Assembly (NCBI GenBank): GCA_944389745.1
Contig: CALXNM010000016.1
Coordinates: 1 to 33,183, forward strand
Source of the DNA: an uncultured Clostridia bacterium
GTDB taxonomy: Bacteria > Bacillota > Clostridia > TANB77 > CAG-508
Direction: 5' to 3'
Length of the DNA: 33,183 nt
The position numbers and the translations under genes are program-made. Of this stretch, positions 8,766-16,964 are shown piece by piece. The notes under the pieces are model-generated. The model was not told where the DNA came from, made no database searches, and saw nothing but the letters and a program-made list of their open reading frames with translations. Numbering within the stretch: position 1 is the stretch's first letter; every line of letters starts with the position of its first letter.

Positions 8766-9030
8766 ATTCATCCCCCGCTTTTATAGCTATCATTAGATCA
8801 TTATCTCCTACTTCATATCTAATATTATTATATGTATATTTAGCACCTGTAAAATATACATCATATCCTAAATCTTCTAACTTCCATTTTGCCATTTCTA
8901 AGAAATCGTCTGTATCATCATTAGATAAATTTTCTTTTAATCTTAGTTCATAAAACGAAAATTTTAAAAAATCTCCTTGTTCATTTATTTTGTCTTTTAT
9001 GTAATTATTTACATAGTCTTCTTTCATCAT
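8743..9030 (-). CDS. Small hypothetical protein, 95 aa
   Basis: Soluble, acidic-basic mixed protein without signal peptide or membrane segment. It has an alpha/beta look: YVNNYIKDKINEQGDFLKFS, DDFLEMAKWKLEDLGYDV, and then YNNIRYEVGDNDLMIAIKAG. No family recognised. ATG-ATG at the start is preceded by AGGAGG. It is the first gene after the promoter at 9068-9096 and overlaps the next gene, so it heads the minus-strand series. Confidence 0.7.
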   Translation of the reverse strand: MMKEDYVNNYIKDKINEQGDFLKFSFYELRLKENLSNDDTDDFLEMAKWKLEDLGYDVYFTGAKYTYNNIRYEVGDNDLMIAIKAGDEYGTREKK

Positions 9031-9067
9031 TCGTATGCCTCCTTAGTTTCATTTTTATGTAGTAGCT

Positions 9068-9096
9068 ATTATATCACTAGGTACATATGTTTGCAA
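9068..9096 (-). promoter_or_regulatory. Promoter of the 9030-1624 gene series
   Basis: Minus strand: TTGCAA (9091-9096), 17 bp, TATAAT (9068-9073), 37 bp upstream of the first gene. It diverges from the amylase promoter at 9163-9192. Confidence 0.65.
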
Positions 9097-9162
9097 CAAT
9101 TATTTATCTATTTTAATATAATTTACAATTCGACAAATACTTTCATAATATCTGATATTTCG

Positions 9163-9192
9163 TTGACGCATTTTTTTAATATATGATATAAT
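9163..9192 (+). promoter_or_regulatory. Promoter of the alpha-amylase gene
   Basis: TTGACG (9163-9168), 18 bp, perfect TATAAT (9187-9192). Predicted transcription start near 9199 makes the upstream ATG at 9205 practically leaderless and supports the ATG at 9223. I see no CcpA cre box (TGWAARCGNTNWCA-like). Confidence 0.7.
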
Positions 9193-9222
9193 CTAAAAAA
9201 ACATATGATAAGAGGTAATGAA

Positions 9223-10671
9223 ATGAATAATGAAACAATTATGCAATACTTTGAATGGTATTTGCCTAATGATTGTAGTTTATGGAAAAAAGTTTCGGCA
9301 GAAGCTCAAAATTTAAAAGAAATTGGTATAACTGCTTTATGGCTTCCACCTGCATATAAAGCATCTGATGGTAAAGATGGCGTTGGTTATAGTGTTTACG
9401 ATTTATATGATTTAGGTGAATTTGATCAAAAAGGCAGTATTCCAACCAAATATGGAACTAAAGATGAATATCTAGATGCTATAGAAAAATTACATAAAAG
9501 CGGTATTAAAGCTATAGCTGATATAGTACTTAATCATAAATTTGGTGCTGACGATTTAGAACAAGTAATAGCAGTTGAAGATAATCCACAAAACAGAAAT
9601 GACCAAGTATCTGCTCCTAAATTAATTTCAGCATGGACTAAATATACCTTCCCTGGTAGAGGTGATAAATACTCATCATTCAAATGGGATTGGACTGATT
9701 TTCATGGTGTTGATTGGGATGAAACCAGAAAGCAAAGCGCGATTTATAAGTTTTATGGAAAACATTGGGATAATGAAGTAGATAACGAAAATGGTAATTA
9801 TGATTATCTTATGGGTGCAGATATAGATTTAAATAATTTAGATGTAGTTAATGAATTAACCTCTTGGGGTAAATGGTATGTTGATTTTGCAGATTTAGAT
9901 GGTTTTAGATTAGATGCTGTAAAACATATTAGAGCTGATTTTTATAAAAATTGGCTTAATGAAATGAGAACAACTTACACAGATAAAAATTTATTTGCTG
10001 TTGGAGAATATTGGTCAAGAGATATTAATAAATTAAACCATTATTTAGAAACTGTAGATAACGCAATGAGTTTATTTGATGTGCCTCTACATTATAATTT
10101 CTTAGACGCATCAAATAGTAATGGTTTCTATGATATGAGAAATATATTGAATGGAAGTTTATTACAATCTCATCCAGATAAAGCAATAACATTTGTTGAT
10201 AATCATGATACACAACCAGGACAATCACTTCAGTCTTGGATACCAGACTGGTTTAAACCTCTTGCCTACTCTATTATACTTTTACGTAATCAAGGTACAC
10301 CATGCGTGTTTTACGGAGATTATTATGGAATTCCACATGATTTTATAGATAGCAAAGCCAGCTTTTTAAAACTTGCTATATATGTTCGTAAAAAATTTGC
10401 ATATGGAAATCTAAAGGATTATTTTGATGATTTCAATGTTGTAGGATGGACATTAGATGGAGATGAAGAACATAAAAATTCAGGTCTAGCTGTTCTTTTG
10501 GCAGATGGTCCTGGAGGAAATAAAACTATGTATATTGGTCAAAAATTTGCAGGTTCGACTTTTTATGATTGTACTGGTCATGTAAAAGAAAAAATAATAA
10601 TAGACGAAAATGGTAATGGTAACTTTAAAGTAAATGGTGGGTCTGTTTCAATATGGATACTATCTCTATAA
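9223..10671 (+). CDS. Cytoplasmic alpha-amylase, GH13 (GH13_5-like)
   Basis: Endo-hydrolysis of alpha-1,4-glucan bonds (EC 3.2.1.1 by family). All four GH13 regions are present: DIVLNHK (I), GFRLDAVKH (II), VGEYW (III) and FVDNHDTQ (IV). Numbered from the ATG at 9223 the catalytic triad is Asp231, Glu262 and Asp329, almost the same numbering as liquefying Bacillus amylases. The protein opens at once with the catalytic domain (ETIMQYFEWYLPND) and has no signal peptide, so it should act inside the cell on imported maltodextrin or stored glycogen. Length (482 aa) is normal. The ATG at 9223 has AGAGGT six bases upstream; the ATG at 9205 does not. It is monocistronic, with its own promoter and a terminator at 10679-10765. 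Confidence 0.95.
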   Translation: MNNETIMQYFEWYLPNDCSLWKKVSAEAQNLKEIGITALWLPPAYKASDGKDGVGYSVYDLYDLGEFDQKGSIPTKYGTKDEYLDAIEKLHKSGIKAIADIVLNHKFGADDLEQVIAVEDNPQNRNDQVSAPKLISAWTKYTFPGRGDKYSSFKWDWTDFHGVDWDETRKQSAIYKFYGKHWDNEVDNENGNYDYLMGADIDLNNLDVVNELTSWGKWYVDFADLDGFRLDAVKHIRADFYKNWLNEMRTTYTDKNLFAVGEYWSRDINKLNHYLETVDNAMSLFDVPLHYNFLDASNSNGFYDMRNILNGSLLQSHPDKAITFVDNHDTQPGQSLQSWIPDWFKPLAYSIILLRNQGTPCVFYGDYYGIPHDFIDSKASFLKLAIYVRKKFAYGNLKDYFDDFNVVGWTLDGDEEHKNSGLAVLLADGPGGNKTMYIGQKFAGSTFYDCTGHVKEKIIIDENGNGNFKVNGGSVSIWILSL

Positions 10672-10678
10672 CTAAATT

Positions 10679-10765
10679 AAAAAAGTAATGGATTAAAAAT
10701 CAAAAATATATTAATTTACTATGAAAGCTGAATTCATTATTTGCATTTTAATCCATTACTTTTTT
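10679..10765. terminator. Bidirectional terminator between amylase and histidine kinase genes
   Basis: A 20-nt arm (10679-10698, containing AGTAATGGATTA) is perfectly complementary to 10746-10765, with a 47-nt loop. A-run and T-run flank the stem on both strands, so it can stop the convergent amylase and kinase transcripts. Confidence 0.8.
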
Positions 10766-10769
10766 AAAA

Positions 10770-11984
10770 TCACTTCATGTATCTTATTTTAAATATGGTT
10801 CCTTTATTTAATTCTGAATCCACTGTAATATAGCCATTATCTTTTTCTATAATTGTTTTAGCTAGCGAAAGTCCTATTCCCACGCTATCTTTACTAGAAT
10901 TTTTTCCTTTATAAAATCTATCAAATATATGTTTTAAATCTTTTTTATCTATTCCTACGCCATTATCCTTTATAGTTATTTGTGAATATATGTTATTACT
11001 TTCTAGTTTAATATATATTTTAGTGCCATTATTAGAATGCTCTACACTGTTTTTTAATATATTAGTAACCGCTTCTACCTGCCAATTTAAATCACATAAG
11101 ATTAGGGCATCACATTTATTTTCAATTATTATTTCTATGTTTTTCAAATCACATATCATAGAAACATTTTTTACTGCATTATCTATTATTTTTTGTATTT
11201 TTTCTTCTTTTCTATTAAATTCAATTGTGTTTGCATCAAATTTAGAAAGTTTTAATAATGATTGTATAAAAAAGTTTATATTAGAAACTTCTCTATGAAT
11301 GTCTTTTATAAATTCATTTCTGGTATCCACATCCATATTAGGATTATCCAGTATATTATCTAGCATTATAGTTATAGATGTAAGTGGCGTTTTTAATTGA
11401 TGTGATATATCTTCTAAAGATTTTTTTAAATTTAATTTATCGTTTTTTGAATTCTCAGCTTGTTCTTTAAGCATTATTGTTATTTTATACAACTCATTTT
11501 TTAAAACTGATAATTCGTCTTCATCATTGCCTTGTATATCTAATGCATAATTTTTATTGTTTATTTCCTCTATATATTTTTCTATTTCTTTTATTTTATT
11601 GCTTTGCGATTTATTATACTTAATAATTAGTATAGTTAACACTATTATTAAAATAATTATAAGTATGGTAAGCCAAACTAAATAATTTATATAAATTCCG
11701 TTATTTGATAATACTAAAGAATCTTTTTTTATATCTATTCCATATTCAGAGAGAAGATTATTTTGCAAAATGCTATCACTATTTAATATTTGTATTATTT
11801 CTTCCATTTTTACATCTGGATATTCTTCCTTAATATTTGCTATTATTTGATCTAATGCATTATTCACATTTTCAGTATATCTTTTATATTGAACAATATT
11901 TAAAGCAATAAATATTATACCAAAAACTATTATTGCACATATAACTAATATTAAATGCTTTTTAAAATTTTCCTTATTCTTCAT
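10770..11984 (-). CDS. Sensor histidine kinase of a two-component system
   Basis: Membrane kinase with transmembrane helices at about 11-32 and 102-123 enclosing a ~70-residue outer sensor loop, then a HAMP-like linker, HisKA with phospho-acceptor His in DISHQLKTPLTS (about residue 195), and a HATPase_c domain with the N box (LKNSVEHSNNGT), G1 box (DNGVGID), F box (DRFYKG) and G2 box (GIGLSLAKTI). The sizeable outer loop differs from BceS-type intramembrane kinases. The gene overlaps the end of the response regulator gene by 11 bp. An ATG at 11982-11984 is preferred over the adjacent TTG. It works with the regulator at 11974-12627, and its position next to an FtsX exporter suggests sensing of a peptide or envelope stress. 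Confidence 0.92.
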   Translation of the reverse strand: MKNKENFKKHLILVICAIIVFGIIFIALNIVQYKRYTENVNNALDQIIANIKEEYPDVKMEEIIQILNSDSILQNNLLSEYGIDIKKDSLVLSNNGIYINYLVWLTILIIILIIVLTILIIKYNKSQSNKIKEIEKYIEEINNKNYALDIQGNDEDELSVLKNELYKITIMLKEQAENSKNDKLNLKKSLEDISHQLKTPLTSITIMLDNILDNPNMDVDTRNEFIKDIHREVSNINFFIQSLLKLSKFDANTIEFNRKEEKIQKIIDNAVKNVSMICDLKNIEIIIENKCDALILCDLNWQVEAVTNILKNSVEHSNNGTKIYIKLESNNIYSQITIKDNGVGIDKKDLKHIFDRFYKGKNSSKDSVGIGLSLAKTIIEKDNGYITVDSELNKGTIFKIRYMK

Positions 11985-12627
11985 CAATTCTATACCCTAC
12001 TCCTTTTACTGTTGTTATTATTGGAGTTTTTAATTTTTCCCTTATTCTTTTCATATATACAGTAACAGTATTATCATACACATCATTACCTGTCCAATCC
12101 CATATTTTTTCTATTATATACTGTCTTGTTATTACTTTATTTAAATTTGTAAACAATAGCATTAATATTTTCAGTTCTAGTGATGAAAAGCTAAGTTCTT
12201 TATCATCTTTATATATGCACATCTTGTCTAAGTCGCATTTAATATCATTAATTTTTACAATGTTTTTCTTTTTATTTCTTAATAAGATTTTATTAATTCT
12301 TGCAAGTAATTCTCTTGTATAAAATGGTTTTGTAACATAATCTTCTGCACCTAATTCTAATCCATGTACAACATCATTTTCATCGTCTTTAGCCGTTAAA
12401 AAGATTGTACTAATGTTATATTTTTCTTTTATATTTGTATATAAGTCAAATCCGCTTCCATCAGGAAGAGTAACATCTAGTATTATTAAGTCTATTTTAT
12501 TATTCTCTAATATATGTAATGCTTCCTCAATATTTTCTGCAATTAACACATCATATTTGTTTTGCTCTAAACTATACTTCAAAGCTTTTGAAATCGCTTT
12601 ATTATCTTCCACAAGTAGAATTTCCAT
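11974..12627 (-). CDS. OmpR/PhoB-family response regulator
   Basis: Receiver domain with acidic pair (VEDN), phospho-acceptor Asp51 in LIILDVTLPDG, the Thr in FLTAKDD and Lys in VTKPF, followed by a winged-helix trans_reg_C domain ending in TVKGVGYRI. About 217 aa, normal for the family. The start at 12625-12627 has TAGGAG eight bases upstream; the longer frame to 12651 lacks a site. It is downstream of the FtsX permease and overlaps its kinase partner. A direct-repeat pair of 11-bp sites overlapping the -35 of the ABC ATPase gene (16110-16131) is the obvious candidate target, which would make the whole unit autoregulated. Confidence 0.93.
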   Translation of the reverse strand: MEILLVEDNKAISKALKYSLEQNKYDVLIAENIEEALHILENNKIDLIILDVTLPDGSGFDLYTNIKEKYNISTIFLTAKDDENDVVHGLELGAEDYVTKPFYTRELLARINKILLRNKKKNIVKINDIKCDLDKMCIYKDDKELSFSSLELKILMLLFTNLNKVITRQYIIEKIWDWTGNDVYDNTVTVYMKRIREKLKTPIITTVKGVGYRIDEE

Positions 12628-12721
12628 TATAATTACTCCTATATTATTCATTTTTTAATATGCTGTTTTATTATATTTGGATTATATTGTATCATATTTA
12701 TAATTGTTTTTAAATAGCATA

Positions 12722-12748
12722 TGCCAAAGGGGTCTGTCCCCATTGGCA
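12722..12748. repeat. GC-rich palindromic hairpin, REP-like
   Basis: TGCCAAAGGGG (12722-12732) faces CCCCATTGGCA (12738-12748) across TCTGT: an 11-bp stem with one A-A mismatch. It abuts the FtsX stop codon and is far GC-richer than its surroundings. The GGGG-TCTGT-CCCC core is similar in type to REP elements mobilised by TnpA-REP (Y1) transposases. No U-tract follows, so a terminator is less likely. Only one copy is in this window. Confidence 0.5.
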
Positions 12749-15334
12749 CTATACATTTTCTTTTCTTATTGTTTCTATAATGTTTTGTTTATTTACTTTA
12801 CTTATTGCAAATCTCATTATGATAAACACTATAACAAATACAAATATTATTGATATTAATATTGCTTGAAGCGGAATTCTAAATCCATAATCTAAACTTT
12901 GCGCAAATGCTTTATATATTGCAAATGATGCAATTAATCCAAGTACAATTCCATATATCAATGCCTTAAATGAATAGAAAATTGTTTCTAAATTAATCAT
13001 ACGATTAAATTCTTTTTTCGTCATTCCAACGCTCTTAAGCATTGCAAATTCTTTTTGTCTTAATTCTATATTTGAAGTTAATGTATTAAATATATTTGTT
13101 ACACCTATTAAAGTAATAACAGCTATAAATCCATAAGCAAATATTGATACTACTAAATTAATTGAATCATAATATCTTACGTCTTCTGCAATATTATTTA
13201 CATGTATATCTCCATAATTATCTTCTATATTTTTTGCCAAATCATCTGGATTGTCTGAATTAATAGTTAAAATAAAAGGTATAAAATCTATAACATTACT
13301 ATATTCATCAATATTTATTACTACTAATCCTCTATATGTTGCATCTTCTATTCCTCTTGGATACTTATCTGTAATCTCTCCTACTTTTATATTAATCTCC
13401 TTATTATTCAATTTACCTGATATTGTATCATTTTTTGAATAATTGTATAATCTATCTTTTGTTGTTACTCCACTATCATAGAAACTAAAATAGTCACATA
13501 ATATTCCTTGATTTTTTACTTTATTGTAATCTAATCCTAGTTTAGACGTATATTCTTTAAAGTCCTTACTATTTAGTCCTAAAACAGTTAGTTCTATTGG
13601 TGAATTATTTTCTTCTTCATCTTCTTCATATACCGTGTTTAATACTTTATCTCCAAATTCAGAAATTTTAGATTTATCTGTTATTTCTAATTCATTACCC
13701 ACAAAGTCATCTAAAATATTTACTTCATACAAAACAGAATAATCTGTTAAATTTTCTTTTTGTATTATTTCATTTATTTCTTTTCTTGTACTAGATGCAC
13801 AGCTTATACTAATATTATAGTCATAATTTTTATAATAACCTCCCATTGCTTCAAATGAATAATCTATTAAAGTAGAAGCGGCTATAAATACAAATACACT
13901 TATTGCAATTGATATTACAGTTGTTCTATATTTCTTTTTGCTACGTTTTAAATTCTTATATGCAATTACTCCACCTATCCCAAATATTTTTTTAATTATT
14001 TTTGGTGATTTTATTTTTTTAGCATTTATTTTTACATCATCAGAACTTCTTATTGCTTCCATAGGAGTTATCTTTTTAGCTTTTCTTGCAGCAGATAAGC
14101 AAGAGAAATATACTGTAATTAAACCTAAAATGACAGAAACTATAATTGCAATCCATGAGATATTAAATACTATATTTGCCTGTAATAATTCTCCTAAAAT
14201 TTCTCTTACTATAATAATTAACACATATACAGCTACAATTCCTGCTATAATACCAAGTGGTATACCTATTAAGCTTAATATCATTCCTTCTTTAATAACA
14301 CTATTTTTAATTTGTTTTTTAGTTGCACCAACACTTGAAAGCATTCCATACATTTTTATTTTTTCTGTTAGTGATATTGAAAAAGCATTTTTTATGCAAT
14401 ATATACTTGTTAGCATTATTATAATTATCGCAACAACTACTACTGCTGAAATCATGGTCATTGATGAATCACTAACTTTTAATGCTTCCCATCTTAACAA
14501 TTCATAATTAACTGAATAGATATAATCAGTACTATAAGGATCTTCATTGTTAATATCTAAACCTATTAGTTCATTAATTGATTTATCTGCTTCCTCTGGA
14601 TTCTTAAATGATATATATACATTTTTATCTCCTTTATTAAGTCCATTAGTAACACATGTAAAGCCTGCATCATTTATAAAAGAAATTGCTTTAATAGGTC
14701 CATCTTTTTCAGACATTATTCCTACAATGGTAAATTCTTTAGTTAAATTAACTTTAATTTCTTCTTCTAAATTTTTTGATTCCCCCTCAGGAGTATTCAT
14801 ATATTCATATGGTTCGTATTCTAATCCAGAATTAATATATTCTCCACCAGCATATCTATCTCCTAAGTTTAAAGTAATTTTATCTCCTATTTTATAATTT
14901 TCTCCTGCAGAATTTAACATTCCTTCATTAATAGCTATCTCATCACTATTTTTTGGATATTTACCTTCAATTAATTCTAATGACATATTGCTAAAAGCTG
15001 TTTCGTCTAATGAATATAAATGTATATACGGCTTATTTTGATTTTTGCTATTCTTTAAAACAGAATATCCCACATCATTTATAATATTTAAATCTTGTAT
15101 ATCACGGTTATTTTCAAATCTATTTATATCATCATCTGTAACTTTAGAAAGCTTTAAATGATAGTATCCTGTGTCTTCTATAGTTGTTTCAACTAATGTT
15201 TTTTGCAAACTTGTTGCCATACCAGCTACTGCACATATAAGTGCTACTGAAAGCATTATACCAATTATTGTTCCTATAGTTCTTTTTTTATTTAGTTTTA
15301 AGTTTCTAATAGTTAATTTAGTAAATATGTTCAC
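12749..15334 (-). CDS. FtsX-like ABC transporter permease, ~860 aa
   Basis: Large permease with the pattern NIFTKLTIRNLKLNKKRT, a first transmembrane helix (about 22-45), a ~250-residue outer domain, three helices in the first FtsX domain (about 295-430), a second outer domain after the linker helix (about 470-490), and the terminal FtsX domain (about 735-850: LIGVTNIFNTLTSNIELRQKEFAMLKSVGM). This duplicated MacB/Vex-like layout belongs to exporters of peptides, antibiotics or lipids rather than importers. The ORF can be opened at 15346, but that GTG lies inside the Shine-Dalgarno AGGAGGTG; the GTG at 15332-15334 gives the usual (V)NIFTKLTIRN start. Partner ATPase is immediately upstream. Substrate unknown. 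Confidence 0.88.
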   Translation of the reverse strand: MNIFTKLTIRNLKLNKKRTIGTIIGIMLSVALICAVAGMATSLQKTLVETTIEDTGYYHLKLSKVTDDDINRFENNRDIQDLNIINDVGYSVLKNSKNQNKPYIHLYSLDETAFSNMSLELIEGKYPKNSDEIAINEGMLNSAGENYKIGDKITLNLGDRYAGGEYINSGLEYEPYEYMNTPEGESKNLEEEIKVNLTKEFTIVGIMSEKDGPIKAISFINDAGFTCVTNGLNKGDKNVYISFKNPEEADKSINELIGLDINNEDPYSTDYIYSVNYELLRWEALKVSDSSMTMISAVVVVAIIIIMLTSIYCIKNAFSISLTEKIKMYGMLSSVGATKKQIKNSVIKEGMILSLIGIPLGIIAGIVAVYVLIIIVREILGELLQANIVFNISWIAIIVSVILGLITVYFSCLSAARKAKKITPMEAIRSSDDVKINAKKIKSPKIIKKIFGIGGVIAYKNLKRSKKKYRTTVISIAISVFVFIAASTLIDYSFEAMGGYYKNYDYNISISCASSTRKEINEIIQKENLTDYSVLYEVNILDDFVGNELEITDKSKISEFGDKVLNTVYEEDEEENNSPIELTVLGLNSKDFKEYTSKLGLDYNKVKNQGILCDYFSFYDSGVTTKDRLYNYSKNDTISGKLNNKEINIKVGEITDKYPRGIEDATYRGLVVINIDEYSNVIDFIPFILTINSDNPDDLAKNIEDNYGDIHVNNIAEDVRYYDSINLVVSIFAYGFIAVITLIGVTNIFNTLTSNIELRQKEFAMLKSVGMTKKEFNRMINLETIFYSFKALIYGIVLGLIASFAIYKAFAQSLDYGFRIPLQAILISIIFVFVIVFIIMRFAISKVNKQNIIETIRKENV

Positions 15335-15356
15335 TTCTACTTCCACCTCCTTTAAT

Positions 15357-16029
15357 TTAGTTGTCTCTTTTTATTCTTCCATCTTCTATTTCTATAATTC
15401 TATCTGCTATTTTTGCTATCTCAATATTATGTGTAATCATAATTATTGTTTGTTTATATTCCTTATTAGATTTTTTTAGTAAGTTAACAATTTCATCACT
15501 TGATTTAGAATCTAGATTTCCTGTTGGCTCATCAGCCAAAATAATACTTGGATTTGTAATCATAGCCCTTCCGATTGAAGTCCTTTGTTGCTGGCCCCCT
15601 GATAATTCATTTGGCAAATGTTTTCTTCTTGTTTCTAATCCAAGAGATTTTAAAAGGTCATTTAACTTTCTGTTATCTACTTTTCTATTATCTAAATCAC
15701 AAGGAAGTGTAATATTTTCCTCAACATTAAGTATTGGGATTAGATTGTAGAATTGATATATAAGCCCAACTTGTCTTCTTCTAAAAATAGCTAAATTATC
15801 ATCACTCATTTTATAAATATCTTTTCCATCAATAAATACTTTTCCGATTAGTTGGTCTATCTACTCCACCTATTAAATGAAGTAAAGTTGATTTTCCACT
15901 ACCGCTTGCTCCAACAATTGCAACAAACTCACCTTTTTCAACAGAAAAAGAAATATTATCTATTGCTACTACTTTAGATTCGCCATTACCGTATACCTTA
16001 CTTAAATTTTCTACACGTAATATCTCCAT
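15357..16029 (-). CDS. ABC transporter ATP-binding protein (MacB/LolD type), full length only with a +1 shift at CGG
   Basis: ATPase partner of the FtsX permease. Frame one encodes ILRVENLSKVYG, Walker A GASGSGKST and GGVDRPT, then reads AAT CGG and meets a TGA at 15829. Frame two contains GKVFIDGKDIY, the Q-loop region, signature LSGGQQQR, Walker B IILADEPTGNLD and H-loop MITHN. If the C of CGG (15846) is skipped, AAT-GGA joins RPTN to GKVFIDG, the exact place of the family's conserved RPTSGKV. Total length becomes 223 aa, normal for the family, with no residue lost. The ATG at 16027-16029 has AAAGGTG upstream. An internal ATG at 15809 lacks a good ribosome site. The gene ends 22 bp before the permease start. 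Either a programmed/hungry-codon shift, a young mutation, or a sequencing error. Confidence 0.85.
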
Positions 16030-16095
16030 AATCTCACACCTTTCTTTTGCACAAAACATAATTTTATTTTAAATAATTAATTATTTACTGATAAC

Positions 16096-16131
16096 ATTAT
16101 AAAGTAATTTAAGTGACAAGTAAGTGACAAA
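16096..16131 (-). promoter_or_regulatory. ABC operon promoter with 11-bp direct-repeat operator
   Basis: Minus-strand TATAAT (16096-16101). Upstream of it, on the plus strand, TAAGTGACAAG (16110-16120) and TAAGTGACAAA (16121-16131) form two head-to-tail copies with 11-bp period; the minus-strand reading is TTGTCACTTA twice. They cover the place of the -35 box, which has no good consensus. This is the classic arrangement for an OmpR/PhoB-family activator, and the TGTCA core is PhoB-box-like. Confidence 0.65.
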
Positions 16132-16154
16132 ATAAAAAATAGTAGTAGGCCTTC

Positions 16155-16166
16155 CATGTGGACATG
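16155..16166. promoter_or_regulatory. Short palindrome, possible TetR-family operator
   Basis: CATGT-GG-ACATG, an inverted repeat between the divergent ABC and TetR promoters. TetR proteins bind such dyads next to their own gene, but 5-bp arms are short and this is only a candidate. Confidence 0.25.
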
Positions 16167-16206
16167 TATATGAATTATTTTTCACATATTGTAAAACTCT
16201 ACTTGT

Positions 16207-16236
16207 TTGACTTTTTTTAATTTTCTATTGTATAAT
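16207..16236 (+). promoter_or_regulatory. Promoter of the TetR gene
   Basis: TTGACT (16207-16212), 18 bp, TATAAT (16231-16236), 66 bp upstream of the TetR start codon. Confidence 0.65.
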
Positions 16237-16302
16237 TGAGATATAAAATGCTTGTTAAAATAAAGCTTACAGTCTTTGTTATATAAAGGATGTGTTAAAT
16301 AA

Positions 16303-16902
16303 ATGAGTAATGAAATAAGAGAACCTATTCAAAAACGTTCAATAGCCAAAAAAGAAAAAATTATTAAATCTGGTTTCGAACTTATATGTGATAAGGGTTA
16401 CTATAATACTAATACTGCAGAAATTGCAAAAGCTGCTGGTGTTTCAACAGGTATAGTATATCAATATTTTAAAGATAAACATGATATATTAATTGCAGGA
16501 TTAAATCTATACAGCGATTCAGTATTTTTTCCAATACTAGCCATACCAGAAAATGGTTTTGATAAAAAAGATTTTAGAAAAGTATTAAATGATATAATTT
16601 CTAAATTTATTGAAGATCATAAATTATCTAAACAAGCACATGAAGAAATTATAGCAATGGTTCATTCTGATAAAGAAGTATCTAAGTTATTCTACGAAGC
16701 GGAAATGGAAATGACAAATAAGCTTGCTGAAGTATTAATAAAAAGTAGTATAGAGCCAGAAAATATTAAAGAAAAAGCACATATTGCTGTTCACTTAATT
16801 GATGATTTATGCCATGAAGTAGTATATCATAAACATGATGATATGAATTATGATGAAATGGTAACATTAGTAATTGATTTAATAGTAAAAATGTTTGAAT
16901 AA
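16303..16902 (+). CDS. TetR/AcrR-family transcriptional regulator
   Basis: 199 aa. The N-terminal TetR helix-turn-helix is clear: KKEKIIKSGFELICDKGYYN, TAEIAKAAGVSTGIVYQYFKDK, then a helical ligand domain of ~140 residues. The start ATG has AAAGGATG ahead of it, slightly far (about 11 bases). The gene is divergent from the ABC-exporter/two-component unit and 273 bp from it, so the exporter, its own gene or both are plausible targets. No cognate ligand can be inferred. A bidirectional terminator at 16923-16960 follows. Confidence 0.9.
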   Translation: MSNEIREPIQKRSIAKKEKIIKSGFELICDKGYYNTNTAEIAKAAGVSTGIVYQYFKDKHDILIAGLNLYSDSVFFPILAIPENGFDKKDFRKVLNDIISKFIEDHKLSKQAHEEIIAMVHSDKEVSKLFYEAEMEMTNKLAEVLIKSSIEPENIKEKAHIAVHLIDDLCHEVVYHKHDDMNYDEMVTLVIDLIVKMFE

Positions 16903-16922
16903 TTCAATTTGTATAATATAGC

Positions 16923-16960
16923 AAAAACAACTAATATTAATTAAAATACTAGTTGTTTTT
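16923..16960. terminator. Bidirectional terminator between TetR and lipoprotein genes
   Basis: AAAAACAACTA (16923-16933) is complementary to TAGTTGTTTTT (16950-16960), 11 bp with a 16-nt loop, with T-runs on either strand. The two flanking genes converge here. Confidence 0.75.
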
Positions 16961-16964
16961 TATT

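Noticed and set aside
9205-9222. Upstream ATG of the amylase
   Set aside because: It lies about six bases after the predicted transcription start without a Shine-Dalgarno; the ATG at 9223 has one.
15357-15809. ATPase C-terminal half as a separate gene starting at 15809
   Set aside because: No ribosome site, and the same frame encodes conserved ATPase sequence upstream of that ATG as far as the CGG; the +1 join fits better.
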